In this document: one piece after another, positions 1 to 6,472 of the stretch | Layout of the letters: each line of letters starts with the position of its first letter | How positions within the stretch are numbered: position 1 is the first letter of the stretch | Assembly (NCBI GenBank): GCA_024278775.1 | Contig: JAJRSP010000125.1 | Location: 1 to 12,053, forward strand | Length of the DNA: 12,053 nt | Reading direction: 5' to 3' | Origin: Planctomycetota bacterium | Lineage (GTDB): Bacteria; Planctomycetota; Phycisphaerae; UBA1845 | Program-made: the position numbers and the translations under genes | Notes under the pieces: model-generated | Databases searched by the model: none | The model's input: only the letters and a program-made list of their open reading frames with translations | Told to the model about the DNA's origin: nothing

Positions 1-2153
1 CAGAACTGCTGCTCTCCATTCCTGAAAGTGAAACCGTAGTCCCCGACAGTGGTGGTGGGTACGGAATCTCCGAGGTCGTTGGTGCCGGCGACTTCCCACC
101 GTCCGGCATTGAGGACGTGGAGACGAACATCAGCCGGTTCCAGACCGGCTCCCCCCAATTCTACGTTGTTGAGATTGATGAACACGACGGCGTTGTAGGT
201 TTGAGACGGGCTGGTGATTTTTGTGTCAAATGTACGAACAAATCCGGTTTCACCGTCGAAGCCGTTCGATGTTCCGTTGCCTGGTCCCGGATCACCGAGT
301 GTACCTTCCACTCGTGTGACATTCCAGCTTACCTGTTTGCGGGGGTCAGCCTGAAGGATGTGGATACCCGCGAGGACGCGGTCGGAGCTGTCCTTGGCCG
401 TTGTCTCTACCGTGCCGAAATCGGAAGTGGAGTCAACCCCGCTGAGGCTGTCACTGACACCGCCACCACCGCGAACGACACACTCATCCGGAATGCCGTC
501 GCCGTTTTCGTCCAAGGAGGCACCGCCGCCGAACGCGGCCAACGCTTCGGCTTCATATTCATTCATCTCGACGAAAAGGAAATCGTGGTAGCGTAAGCTT
601 TCATTCTCATCGAGCGCGTCGCCGTCACCGTTGAGATCCACAAATTTCCGGATATGGGCGCTCGAACCCCCCCCGGCGATACTGTCAAGAGCGTCGAAGT
701 CGCCTACGTACAGGATGCCGGAGAAGGGGTCCACGGCCAGCGCCTCGCTGCAACACAATAGTTCGGCATACCGGTTTTCCTCGCCGTTGACCCAGCGGTT
801 AACATGATCGAAATCTTCATTGCCGGCGAAGAGCTCCCCGGTGTTGTCGTTGAAGTCCACGGCTTCGTGGCCCATCTCATTACCGACACTACCCAGCCTC
901 GTTCCGTCGCGGTCAAGACGCCACACATCATCATCTTCCGCGTCTCCGACGTAAACGTCCCCGGTGGAGCCATCCACGGTGATGGCTTCGAGGTCGTCCC
1001 CAATCCGGGCGAAGCTGCCCCACTCGCCGTCATCGAGGGCGTCGCCGTCACCGTTATTATCCCGATGCCAGACGATGAGGTCCTCATCCTCGTAGACGGT
1101 GTAAACGGTGTTGGAGGATTCGTCGACGGCGATATCTTCAACGCTATCTTCTCCAACTTCGCTGTCGTCCGCGTAGAGGAACTTCTCGCCGTCGTCCAGG
1201 GCATCGCCATCGCCGTTGAGGTCACGGTAGCGATAGATCAGCTCGTTGCCTTCTTCGGCCGTGTACACGTCGCCGTTACGCTGATCTACATCTATGCCCT
1301 CGACGCCGTCGATATCACCATATCGCCAGCCCTCGCCTTCATCGTTGGCGTCACCGTCACCGTTGAGGTCCTCTAGGCGGTAGAGCGTATCGTTCCCCGT
1401 CTCGAACACGAAGTACACAGCCGGTCTACCGCGAACATCGCACACATCGGGAATGCCGTTGCTGTTGCAGTCATTGGCGGAACCAGTCGCGATGTCGCAC
1501 GAGTCCAGGATACCGTTACGGTTGCAGTCTCCGCCCGCATCGCATTCGTCCGGTATGGAATTACCATTGCAATCGTTGCTTGTCTCGTCCGAGATGTCGC
1601 ATAAGTCGGGGATGCTGTTTTCGTTGCAGTCGTTGGCGGAACCGGAGGCGATGTCGCATGAGTCTGGGATCCCGTTACCATTACAGTCTTCATCCGTGTC
1701 ACACTCGTCCGGTACGGAGTTATCGTTGCAGTCGTTGCTTGTTTCGTTTTCGATGTCACACTGATCGGGAATGTTGTTGTCATTGCAGTCATCGAAGCAG
1801 GTATCCGTGTCTTCGTTGCATGAGACGGCACTTTTGCAGAACGCTCCGTCAATGGCACACGGTGGTACCCCTGGGGAGCAGAACCCTTTGGTGCATGTTT
1901 CCGAGCCGTTGCAGAACAATCCGTCGTCGCACATGGCATCGTCCTGGCACCCGAAATTGGTGCCATCACCTCTGACGGGGTTCATGCGAAGCGGTCCGGA
2001 GCTATCGAAGGGGTTGACTCTCATGGATTGACGAGCGGTGGCTGAGCCATCACGAATGGTTTGCGCACTGACCGCCCCGTTCGCTATGGCCAATACCAGT
2101 ATGACCGTCATCCGCTGAAACGTTGTGGTTAGGAAACTTTGCTTCGATGTCAT
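1..2153 (-). CDS. Secreted Cys-rich / calcium-repeat / beta-propeller-like protein, C-terminus outside window
   Basis: The frame stays open from the ATG at 2153-2151 to the left edge: 717 codons with no stop. GGAG lies 8 nt before the ATG. Residues 1-30 are a signal peptide (hydrophobic 15-28, cleavage after AVSA). Residues 69-119 form a Cys-rich module containing CDDGLFCNGSETC. Residues 122-240 hold seven DCNxNxxPDxCD units, like thrombospondin type-3 calcium repeats. Residues 245-545 contain about five motifs of the type EAIAVD-x-GDVYVGD, as in beta-propeller blades; four carry an inserted LNGDGDALDDGE-like Asp loop. Residues 560-717 look like a Gly/Thr-rich beta-sandwich. The protein is very acidic. 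By family habit it is exported and calcium-binding. Its function is unknown and no catalytic motif is visible. Confidence 0.92.
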   Translation of the reverse strand, partial: MTSKQSFLTTTFQRMTVILVLAIANGAVSAQTIRDGSATARQSMRVNPFDSSGPLRMNPVRGDGTNFGCQDDAMCDDGLFCNGSETCTKGFCSPGVPPCAIDGAFCKSAVSCNEDTDTCFDDCNDNNIPDQCDIENETSNDCNDNSVPDECDTDEDCNGNGIPDSCDIASGSANDCNENSIPDLCDISDETSNDCNGNSIPDECDAGGDCNRNGILDSCDIATGSANDCNSNGIPDVCDVRGRPAVYFVFETGNDTLYRLEDLNGDGDANDEGEGWRYGDIDGVEGIDVDQRNGDVYTAEEGNELIYRYRDLNGDGDALDDGEKFLYADDSEVGEDSVEDIAVDESSNTVYTVYEDEDLIVWHRDNNGDGDALDDGEWGSFARIGDDLEAITVDGSTGDVYVGDAEDDDVWRLDRDGTRLGSVGNEMGHEAVDFNDNTGELFAGNEDFDHVNRWVNGEENRYAELLCCSEALAVDPFSGILYVGDFDALDSIAGGGSSAHIRKFVDLNGDGDALDENESLRYHDFLFVEMNEYEAEALAAFGGGASLDENGDGIPDECVVRGGGGVSDSLSGVDSTSDFGTVETTAKDSSDRVLAGIHILQADPRKQVSWNVTRVEGTLGDPGPGNGTSNGFDGETGFVRTFDTKITSPSQTYNAVVFINLNNVELGGAGLEPADVRLHVLNAGRWEVAGTNDLGDSVPTTTVGDYGFTFRNGEQQF
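1434..1790 (-). repeat. Tandem 159-bp coding super-repeat (calcium-binding repeats)
   Basis: Inside the secreted-protein gene, residues 122-174 and 175-227 are two copies of a 53-residue block (1632-1790 and 1473-1631). A partial third copy starts at residue 228. Each block consists of three DCNxNxxPDxCD units spaced 19, 15 and 19 residues. The middle unit is always the short one (PDECDTDE or PDECDAGG) and the third always ends GSAN. The matching order shows that a whole triplet was duplicated, not single units. Confidence 0.88.
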
Positions 2154-2400
2154 GATACATTCTCCATATGCCCCGGTGACAATGACCGGAGGCTTGCCCG
2201 CAGTTGAGGCCTGAAGGTTTTGACGAAACAGCAATGCTTCGTCTTCGTTAGAAATACAGGGAGCTACACAGCATCCGACTCATTTGTGAGAACCTCTTCT
2301 GACTCCGCGCGCACGACGCGCAAACACCCAAGGGTCTCACGTAAAACCATCCGTGGTGACGCAAATCCGAATGTGACATCTTGTCGATCGGCCAGCGTGT

Positions 2401-2430
2401 ATGCTAACCGAATGGGCATGCGCTAGTCAA
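2401..2430 (-). promoter_or_regulatory. Sigma-70-type promoter candidate for the secreted-protein gene
   Basis: On the minus strand, TTGACT (2430-2425) is followed 18 nt later by TAGCAT (2406-2401). They match the -35 and -10 consensus at 5/6 and 4/6 positions. Transcription would start near 2394, giving a leader of about 240 nt before the ATG at 2153. The assignment rests on consensus matching only. Confidence 0.45.
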
Positions 2431-2444
2431 TACCTGAGCGACAC

Positions 2445-2467
2445 ACATTGTCACTATGGCACAATGT
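2445..2467. promoter_or_regulatory. Perfect 7-bp inverted repeat, possible operator
   Basis: ACATTGT (2445-2451) and ACAATGT (2461-2467) are perfect reverse complements separated by 9 nt. The site lies 15-37 bp upstream of the -35 box of the leftward promoter, a position that suits an activator or a shared regulator. Two half-sites about one and a half helical turns apart fit a dimeric DNA-binding protein. The regulator is unknown. Confidence 0.45.
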
Positions 2468-2664
2468 TCGTTTCAAAAAAATAGCGAAGTGGGGCCACGG
2501 TGGCCGCGCGCCATGGGAGCTTGGGGATCATTTTCCAATCGTCGCTCAATGACGGTCCGGAACCGGGCGCGATGGGTTCGTGGCAGATCGTGGTAAGGTC
2601 CGATAGCTTGAAAAAACGACGAATGTCCCGCGAGTCTCATTTCTTGGAAGGTGGGCCCGTTGGA

Positions 2665-2693
2665 TTGATTCGACCGAACCCCGACGTTAGAGT
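2665..2693 (+). promoter_or_regulatory. Sigma-70-type promoter candidate for the tRNA-binding protein gene
   Basis: TTGATT (2665-2670) and TAGAGT (2688-2693) are separated by exactly 17 nt, each matching 4/6 consensus positions. Transcription would begin near 2700, about 33 nt before the start codon. It may drive the tRNA-binding gene and read on into prmC. Confidence 0.4.
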
Positions 2694-2732
2694 GTGGCCG
2701 CGCGTGGATAAACGAGATTATCACCTGGAGAT

Positions 2733-3119
2733 ATGGCCAAAATGACAGAAGAACAAACCCCTTCGGAGCCGGAGGCGATTACGCCATCGGATACGATTAC
2801 CTTCAATGATTTTCTCAAAGTCAAACTGCGCGTGGGCAAGGTGACTAGCGCGGAAGATCATCCGAACGCAGACAAGCTCTTGCTGCTTCAGGTGGATCTC
2901 GGCGATGAGCAGCGGCAGATTTGTGCGGGGCTCAAGGGGCATTACGAGGCGTCCGAGCTCGTGGGCAAGAACCTGATCCTGGTCGCCAACCTCGCGCCGC
3001 GAAAGATGCGCGGGCTCGAGAGCCAGGGGATGCTGCTGGCGGCCAGCACCGACAACCACGAGCAGGTCGTCATCCTGACGACGGATGCCGACATCGCCCC
3101 CGGCAGCAGCGTGGGATAG
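2733..3119 (+). CDS. Stand-alone tRNA-binding (EMAP/Trbp111-like) protein, MetRS C-terminal-like
   Basis: This 128-aa protein is a single OB-fold tRNA-binding domain after an acidic tail of about 22 residues. Family hallmarks are visible: DFLKVKLRVGKV (26-37), HPNADKL (43-49), RQICAGL (61-67) and SQGMLLAA (97-104). The domain matches the C-terminal dimerisation and tRNA-binding region of methionyl-tRNA synthetase; in some bacteria it is a separate subunit (Trbp111, MetRS beta). It has no catalytic HIGH or KMSKS motifs, so it binds tRNA without charging it. GGAG (2727-2730) is only 2 nt from this ATG but 11 nt from the ATG at 2742, so the start could be three codons later. CsaA is the main alternative, but the HPNADKL motif favours the MetRS type. 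Confidence 0.9.
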   Translation: MAKMTEEQTPSEPEAITPSDTITFNDFLKVKLRVGKVTSAEDHPNADKLLLLQVDLGDEQRQICAGLKGHYEASELVGKNLILVANLAPRKMRGLESQGMLLAASTDNHEQVVILTTDADIAPGSSVG

Positions 3120-3225
3120 ATGCCGGTCCGGATCACGACCGCCGATTCGGTTGTGCATGCCCCGCGTCGTTCGGTTTGTCTATCCCGCTTTCCCGTTCAC
3201 CTCGGACCATATATAGTGGCGGGCG

Positions 3226-4134
3226 ATGGCTTCCTCGTCCCCTACCGATGCCGCCGCTTGGACGATCGGGCGGCTTTTGTCTTGGACCACGGATTATCTC
3301 TATCGCCGAGGAGTCGACGAATCTCGATTGTCGGCCGAGGTGCTTCTGGCCCACGCGCTTGGTCTCGCCCGGATCGACCTGTATGCCGGGTTTGAGAAGG
3401 AGCCGACGCCCGAGCAGGTCACCAGGTTTCGGGGCCTGGTCAAGCGGGCCGCCGACCACGAGCCGATTGCTTATTTAGTGGGTGAGAAGGAGTTCTTCTC
3501 GCTCTGCTTTTTTGTCACACCGGCCGTGCTGATCCCACGACCGGAGACCGAGACACTGGTGGAAGTGGCCTTGGATGAGTGCAAAGCTCGGTCTCTGGCC
3601 GCACCACGGTTTTTTGATCTGGGGACGGGAAGTGGTTGCATTGCGGTATCTCTGTTGACGCAGATGCCGGAGGCGACGGGTGTGGCTGGTGATATTTCCG
3701 TGGCGGCCCTTGATATCGCAAAGAAAAACGCTGAACGTCACGGTGTCTTGGGGCGCTGCGAGTTCGTGGAAGCAGACCGGATGGACCTACCGGCGGCGGT
3801 GTTGGCCGGTGGCGGGTTTGATCTGATCTTGAGCAACCCACCCTATGTTTCTTCGACGGACTTCGGCGCGCTGGCGGCTCCCGTGCGGGATCATGAACCG
3901 GGCGTGGCGTTGACGGATGGCGCGGACGGACTGACCTTCTACCGGTCACTCGGTGCCGAAGCCGCGACGCATCTGAACGAGGGCGGTGCGCTGATGGTGG
4001 AGGTTGGGGCCGGACAAGCTAACGACGTAGTCGAGCTGGTGACGGGAGTGGGCCGATTAGACCATAGGGCGACGGTGAAAGACCGCGTGCTCGGGCATGA
4101 CCGGGTGGTGGTGTTCGAGCTTTCGGCCGGCTAG
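3226..4134 (+). CDS. prmC: Peptide chain release factor N5-glutamine methyltransferase
   Basis: PrmC (HemK) uses S-adenosylmethionine to methylate the glutamine of the GGQ loop in release factors RF1 and RF2, aiding translation termination. The 302-aa length is close to the family norm. Residues 1-100 are the helical N-terminal substrate domain. The Rossmann methyltransferase domain shows IPRPETE (103-109), SAM-binding DLGTGSGCIA (131-140), an acidic residue at D156 and the catalytic NPPY (204-207). DHEPGVALTDGADGL (222-236) is also typical. An in-frame TAG at 3214-3216 fixes the start at this ATG or later; the ribosome binding site is weak. The gene lies 106 nt after the tRNA-binding gene and before murA. 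No prfA is adjacent in this window. Confidence 0.96.
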   Translation: MASSSPTDAAAWTIGRLLSWTTDYLYRRGVDESRLSAEVLLAHALGLARIDLYAGFEKEPTPEQVTRFRGLVKRAADHEPIAYLVGEKEFFSLCFFVTPAVLIPRPETETLVEVALDECKARSLAAPRFFDLGTGSGCIAVSLLTQMPEATGVAGDISVAALDIAKKNAERHGVLGRCEFVEADRMDLPAAVLAGGGFDLILSNPPYVSSTDFGALAAPVRDHEPGVALTDGADGLTFYRSLGAEAATHLNEGGALMVEVGAGQANDVVELVTGVGRLDHRATVKDRVLGHDRVVVFELSAG

Positions 4135-4198
4135 AGTTGCGGCGCAGCATGTTTTCGGATGGCGTGGGCAAGAGTGAGCTTTTGCTCGTGAGTGACTC

Positions 4199-4252
4199 CG
4201 TTGGGTGGCGCGTGCCCCATTTTTTGCCCCAAGGCAAAGGGTGGGGAACGAA
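4199..4252 (+). repeat. REP-like hairpin repeat, left arm of an inverted pair
   Basis: The arm contains GTGCCCCATT and can fold completely. CCCCATTTTTTGCC (4215-4228) pairs with GGCAAAGGGTGGGG (4233-4246) across a CCAA loop, giving 14 bp with three G-U pairs. The first 23 nt match the reverse complement of 4333-4355 at about 20 positions, so this is one arm of a dispersed-repeat pair. Confidence 0.7.
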
Positions 4253-4300
4253 AACGGAGGCGATAACGATTGGGGCGGCGAACGGAGTCTTGCATGCATA

Positions 4301-4355
4301 GTTCGTCCCCCACCCTTCGGGAGTACCCGAAGAATGGGGCACCCGCCATCCGACG
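4301..4355 (-). repeat. REP-like hairpin repeat, right (inverted) arm
   Basis: This is the inverted copy of the arm at 4199-4252. CCCCA (4308-4312) pairs with TGGGG (4335-4339), and CTTCGGG (4315-4321) with CCCGAAG (4326-4332) around an AGTA loop. The outer stem is shared with the left arm. The inner stem has a different sequence but still pairs. The 48-bp core between the arms contains the palindrome TGCATGCA (4291-4298). Confidence 0.7.
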
Positions 4356-4399
4356 GCCGGATGACGGCGAGAAGCAGATGCGTAGCGAGGGAGCGGGTC

Positions 4400-5665
4400 A
4401 TGCAATGTCTTGAGATCACCGGGGGTAACCGCCTCCGTGGCGTGGTGCCCATGAGCGGCGCGAAGAACGCCGCGTTACCCATCATGGCCGCATCAATCCT
4501 TACGGATGGTGAGACAGTGTTGCACAACGTGCCCGACCTGGCCGACGTGCGGCTGATGCTCACCATTCTTGAGCGGCTGGGTGTCAAGACCGAGCGTGAT
4601 GGTCACGGCACGATTCGGCTGCGTGTGGAAGACGAGATGAACGTCCACGCGGAGTACGATCTGGTTAGCAAGATGCGTGCGAGCGTCTGTGTGTTGGGTC
4701 CGCTGCTCGCGAGGCGGAAACGGGCTCAGGTTTCCATGCCGGGTGGATGTTCGATCGGCGATCGACCGATTGGGCTGCACATCGCCGGGCTCGAAGCGTT
4801 GGGGGCGGAGTACGAGCTGGTCAACGGTGACGTGCTGATGCGTTGCAAGAAGCTCACCGGCCGGGAGATTTTTCTTGGTGGTCCGTTCGGTTCCTCCGTG
4901 ACGGCGACGGCCAACGTGTTGATGGCGGCCACGCTTGCGGAGGGGCGTACGGTGATCGAATCGGCCGCGTGTGAGCCGGAGATCGTGGACCTGGCCGACT
5001 ACCTCAACAAGTGCGGCGCGCAGATCAAGGGGCACGGCACACCGGCGATCATGATCGAGGGCGTGGACAAGCTGAGCGGAGCGGAGCATCGGGTGGTGCC
5101 GGATCGCATCGAGACGGGCACTTTCGTCATTGCGGCCGCCATCACCAACGGGGATTTGGAGTTGGAGTATGCGCGGCTCGAACACATGCGCGCGGTGGTC
5201 GAGGTACTTCGCCGCGTGGGCGTCAACGTCGAACGTAGCGAGAAGGGGTTGGTGGTCTCCTCGGCGCGTCGGCTCGAGCCGGTCACGATTACGACGCAAC
5301 CGTTCCCCGGTTTTCCGACGGATCTTCAGGCCCAGGCCATGGCGTTGCTCTGCTTGGCCGACGGCAACAGCATGATTACGGAAAAGATTTTTCCCGATCG
5401 TTTTCTTCATGTGGCCGAGCTGAACCGCATGGGGGCGCGGATCCGCAAGGAAGGCCCGACGGTCATCGTGGAGGGCGTCAAAAAACTTATTGGCGCACCG
5501 GTGATGGCCTCCGATTTGCGCGCTTCGGCCGCGCTGATCCTGGCAGGGTTGGTCGCGAAGGGCACGACGCGCATGCAGCGCGTGTATCATATTGATCGCG
5601 GGTACGAGCGCATTGAAGAGAAGCTGGTGGCCGTCGGGGCGAACATCCGGCGCGTCGACGTCTAA
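4400..5665 (+). CDS. murA: UDP-N-acetylglucosamine 1-carboxyvinyltransferase
   Basis: MurA transfers enolpyruvate from PEP to UDP-N-acetylglucosamine, the first committed step of cytoplasmic peptidoglycan precursor synthesis. The 421-aa length fits the family. Key features are KNAALP (22-27), the catalytic-loop cysteine C117 in MPGGCSIGDRP, FPTDLQ with the active-site aspartate D307, and HIDRGYE (397-403). Because the loop keeps cysteine and not aspartate, the enzyme is predicted to be fosfomycin-sensitive. The frame is open further upstream to 4205, but that extension is translated repeat DNA. GAGGGAG (4387-4393) lies 6 nt before the ATG at 4400, where homology also begins. A complete murA suggests that peptidoglycan is made. 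Confidence 0.97.
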   Translation: MQCLEITGGNRLRGVVPMSGAKNAALPIMAASILTDGETVLHNVPDLADVRLMLTILERLGVKTERDGHGTIRLRVEDEMNVHAEYDLVSKMRASVCVLGPLLARRKRAQVSMPGGCSIGDRPIGLHIAGLEALGAEYELVNGDVLMRCKKLTGREIFLGGPFGSSVTATANVLMAATLAEGRTVIESAACEPEIVDLADYLNKCGAQIKGHGTPAIMIEGVDKLSGAEHRVVPDRIETGTFVIAAAITNGDLELEYARLEHMRAVVEVLRRVGVNVERSEKGLVVSSARRLEPVTITTQPFPGFPTDLQAQAMALLCLADGNSMITEKIFPDRFLHVAELNRMGARIRKEGPTVIVEGVKKLIGAPVMASDLRASAALILAGLVAKGTTRMQRVYHIDRGYERIEEKLVAVGANIRRVDV

Positions 5666-6038
5666 CGCAGATTATCCGCAACCTTCCTTGACGAACTTTC
5701 CAGCAGCCTACCCGCACCATCGTTTTCGGACGTGAAAGTACGTCTCTGTTTTCCGAACGGGACGTCCATGTGGCGTCACGTCAACACGCCGGTACAACTG
5801 AATCCGTGTCGAATCAGATCATGGAGACGACGTGGATTTGTAACCCGTTGTCGACAATCGAATTGTGACGAAACCCAGATTATTTTTTACCGAGGAATAG
5901 ACCCGGTGTGGCGAGTGCCCCTAGCGTAGGTACGAACCTTGTGATCGCCGTCGGGGTGATGGTGTGTTACGGGGGCGGCGTCAGCGACGCCGAGGTGCCA
6001 AGGGGAGCGCCGTATTCTTATCGGAGGGGGGATCGCAG
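5666..6038. other. Intergenic region between murA and the coiled-coil gene
   Basis: Apart from the weak terminator at 5729-5752, I see one clear element. It is a perfect 7-bp hairpin, CGGCGTC (5976-5982) with GACGCCG (5986-5992) around AGC, about 50 nt before the next start codon and with no U-tract after it. It could be a leader structure or an operator. No convincing promoter or gene was found. The 65-codon frame at 5732 has no supporting signal. Confidence 0.5.
5729..5752 (+). terminator. Weak intrinsic terminator candidate after murA
   Basis: GACGT (5729-5733) pairs with ACGTC (5740-5744) around a GAAAGT loop and is followed by TCTGTTTT. The stem is only 5 bp and the U-tract is interrupted, so termination would be partial. 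It lies 64 nt after the murA stop. Confidence 0.4.
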
Positions 6039-6311
6039 ATGAACGAGGAAACATTTCAGAGAAAACTGGCGGAGTTGATTGCCGAAATTGGCACGCTTCC
6101 GCAGGGTGAACGAGACAAACTGGAGACACTCGCCGAACAGACGCGCCAGCGCCACCGCCAGCTCAAAGAAACGGTCAGCAGTCTTCAAGAAAGCATCGAC
6201 TTTGTGCGGCTGAGTATCAAATACATGCTGTTTGATCTGGAGGCAACGCGCCGGGAGAACGATCAGCTTCGAAAGATGTTGGAAGACAACGATAGCCAAA
6301 ACAACGGATAG
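6039..6311 (+). CDS. Small coiled-coil protein of unknown function (90 aa)
   Basis: The product is a hydrophilic, mostly helical 90-aa protein with no signal peptide or membrane segment, so it is probably cytoplasmic. Hydrophobic residues recur at coiled-coil spacing from about residue 8 to 83, with a short break around residues 19-22. The segment IDFVRLSIKYMLFDLEAT (53-70), followed by an Arg-Glu-Asn stretch, has the look of a conserved core; I recall similar small planctomycete proteins but cannot name a family. GGAGGGGGG (6022-6030) lies 8 nt before the ATG. The open frame could begin at 5964, but that extension runs through the 5976-5992 hairpin, is Arg/Gly-rich and has no such signal. 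A strongly structured 3' region and terminator follow. Its function is unknown. Confidence 0.8.
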   Translation: MNEETFQRKLAELIAEIGTLPQGERDKLETLAEQTRQRHRQLKETVSSLQESIDFVRLSIKYMLFDLEATRRENDQLRKMLEDNDSQNNG

Positions 6312-6319
6312 ACTCCGAC

Positions 6320-6438
6320 GAGTCTTGCTCTCCCCCAGCGGTTCGCCCCTAGTGGACCGTTTGAGCAAGACTTCATACGCGATCCGGGCGAGGCTGAAGA
6401 CCAAAGGGGGAAGGCTTCGACGGATCGCGGAACATACG
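6320..6438 (+). ncRNA. Candidate structured RNA: 3' UTR or 3'-UTR-derived small RNA
   Basis: Two strong hairpins begin 9 nt after the coiled-coil gene's stop codon. In the first, AGTCTTGCTC (6321-6330) pairs with GAGCAAGACT (6363-6372), 10 of 10. An inner stem CGGTTC (6339-6344) pairs with GGACCG (6354-6359) using one G-U pair. In the second, CGCGATCCG (6378-6386) pairs with CGGATCGCG (6421-6429), 9 of 9, closing a 34-nt purine-rich loop. A strong terminator follows at once. I found no fit to tmRNA, RNase P RNA, SRP RNA or 6S RNA. It could be a stabilising 3' UTR, a processed small RNA or a cis-regulator. Confidence 0.5.
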
Positions 6439-6472
6439 ACGACCCGTGGCCGGAAGGCTGCGGGTCGTTTTT
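6439..6472 (+). terminator. Strong rho-independent terminator
   Basis: ACGACCCG (6439-6446) pairs perfectly with CGGGTCGT (6461-6468). The stem continues inwards through two G-U pairs and GCC/GGC to a GGAA tetraloop (6452-6455), giving 13 bp in all. Five T residues occupy 6468-6472. It ends the transcript of the coiled-coil gene and its structured 3' region, 128 nt after the stop codon. Confidence 0.9.

Larger units (their letters stand above)
2154..2732. other. Gene-free divergent control region (579 bp)
   Basis: This gap separates the leftward secreted-protein gene from the rightward tRNA-binding gene. It holds candidate promoters for both, the 2445-2467 inverted repeat and a small palindrome GGCCAC-G-GTGGCC at 2494-2506. 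The short open frames here lack a ribosome binding site and recognisable composition, so I do not call a gene. Confidence 0.6.

Noticed and set aside
117..1376. Plus-strand frames of 159 and 190 codons
   Set aside because: The minus strand is open without interruption for 717 codons with a signal peptide and clear repeats; the plus-strand frames are its complement.
1453..1975. Several repetitive open frames on both strands, and a possible CRISPR array
   Set aside because: They arise from the 159-bp protein-coding super-repeat. The repeats are contiguous, diverged and in frame; there are no unique spacers.
2220..2745. Short frames of 68, 81 and 83 codons in the divergent control region
   Set aside because: No ribosome binding site, no recognisable domain, and they overlap promoter and inverted-repeat signals.
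4205..4399. N-terminal extension of murA by 65 codons
   Set aside because: It is translated REP-like repeat DNA. The strong ribosome binding site at 4387-4393 and family homology both place the start at 4400.
4493..5590. 365-codon frame antisense to murA
   Set aside because: His/Arg-rich translation with no motif, caused by the codon bias of murA; murA is certain on the other strand.
5732..5929. 65-codon frame after murA
   Set aside because: It begins inside the candidate murA terminator and has Arg/Cys-rich random-looking composition with no homology that I recognise.
6407..6430. tmRNA-like 5' motif (GGGGG then GGCTTCGACGG)
   Set aside because: No matching 3' acceptor strand, T-arm, tag reading frame or pseudoknots can be found downstream or, for a permuted form, upstream. 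The motif is explained by the hairpin at 6378-6429.
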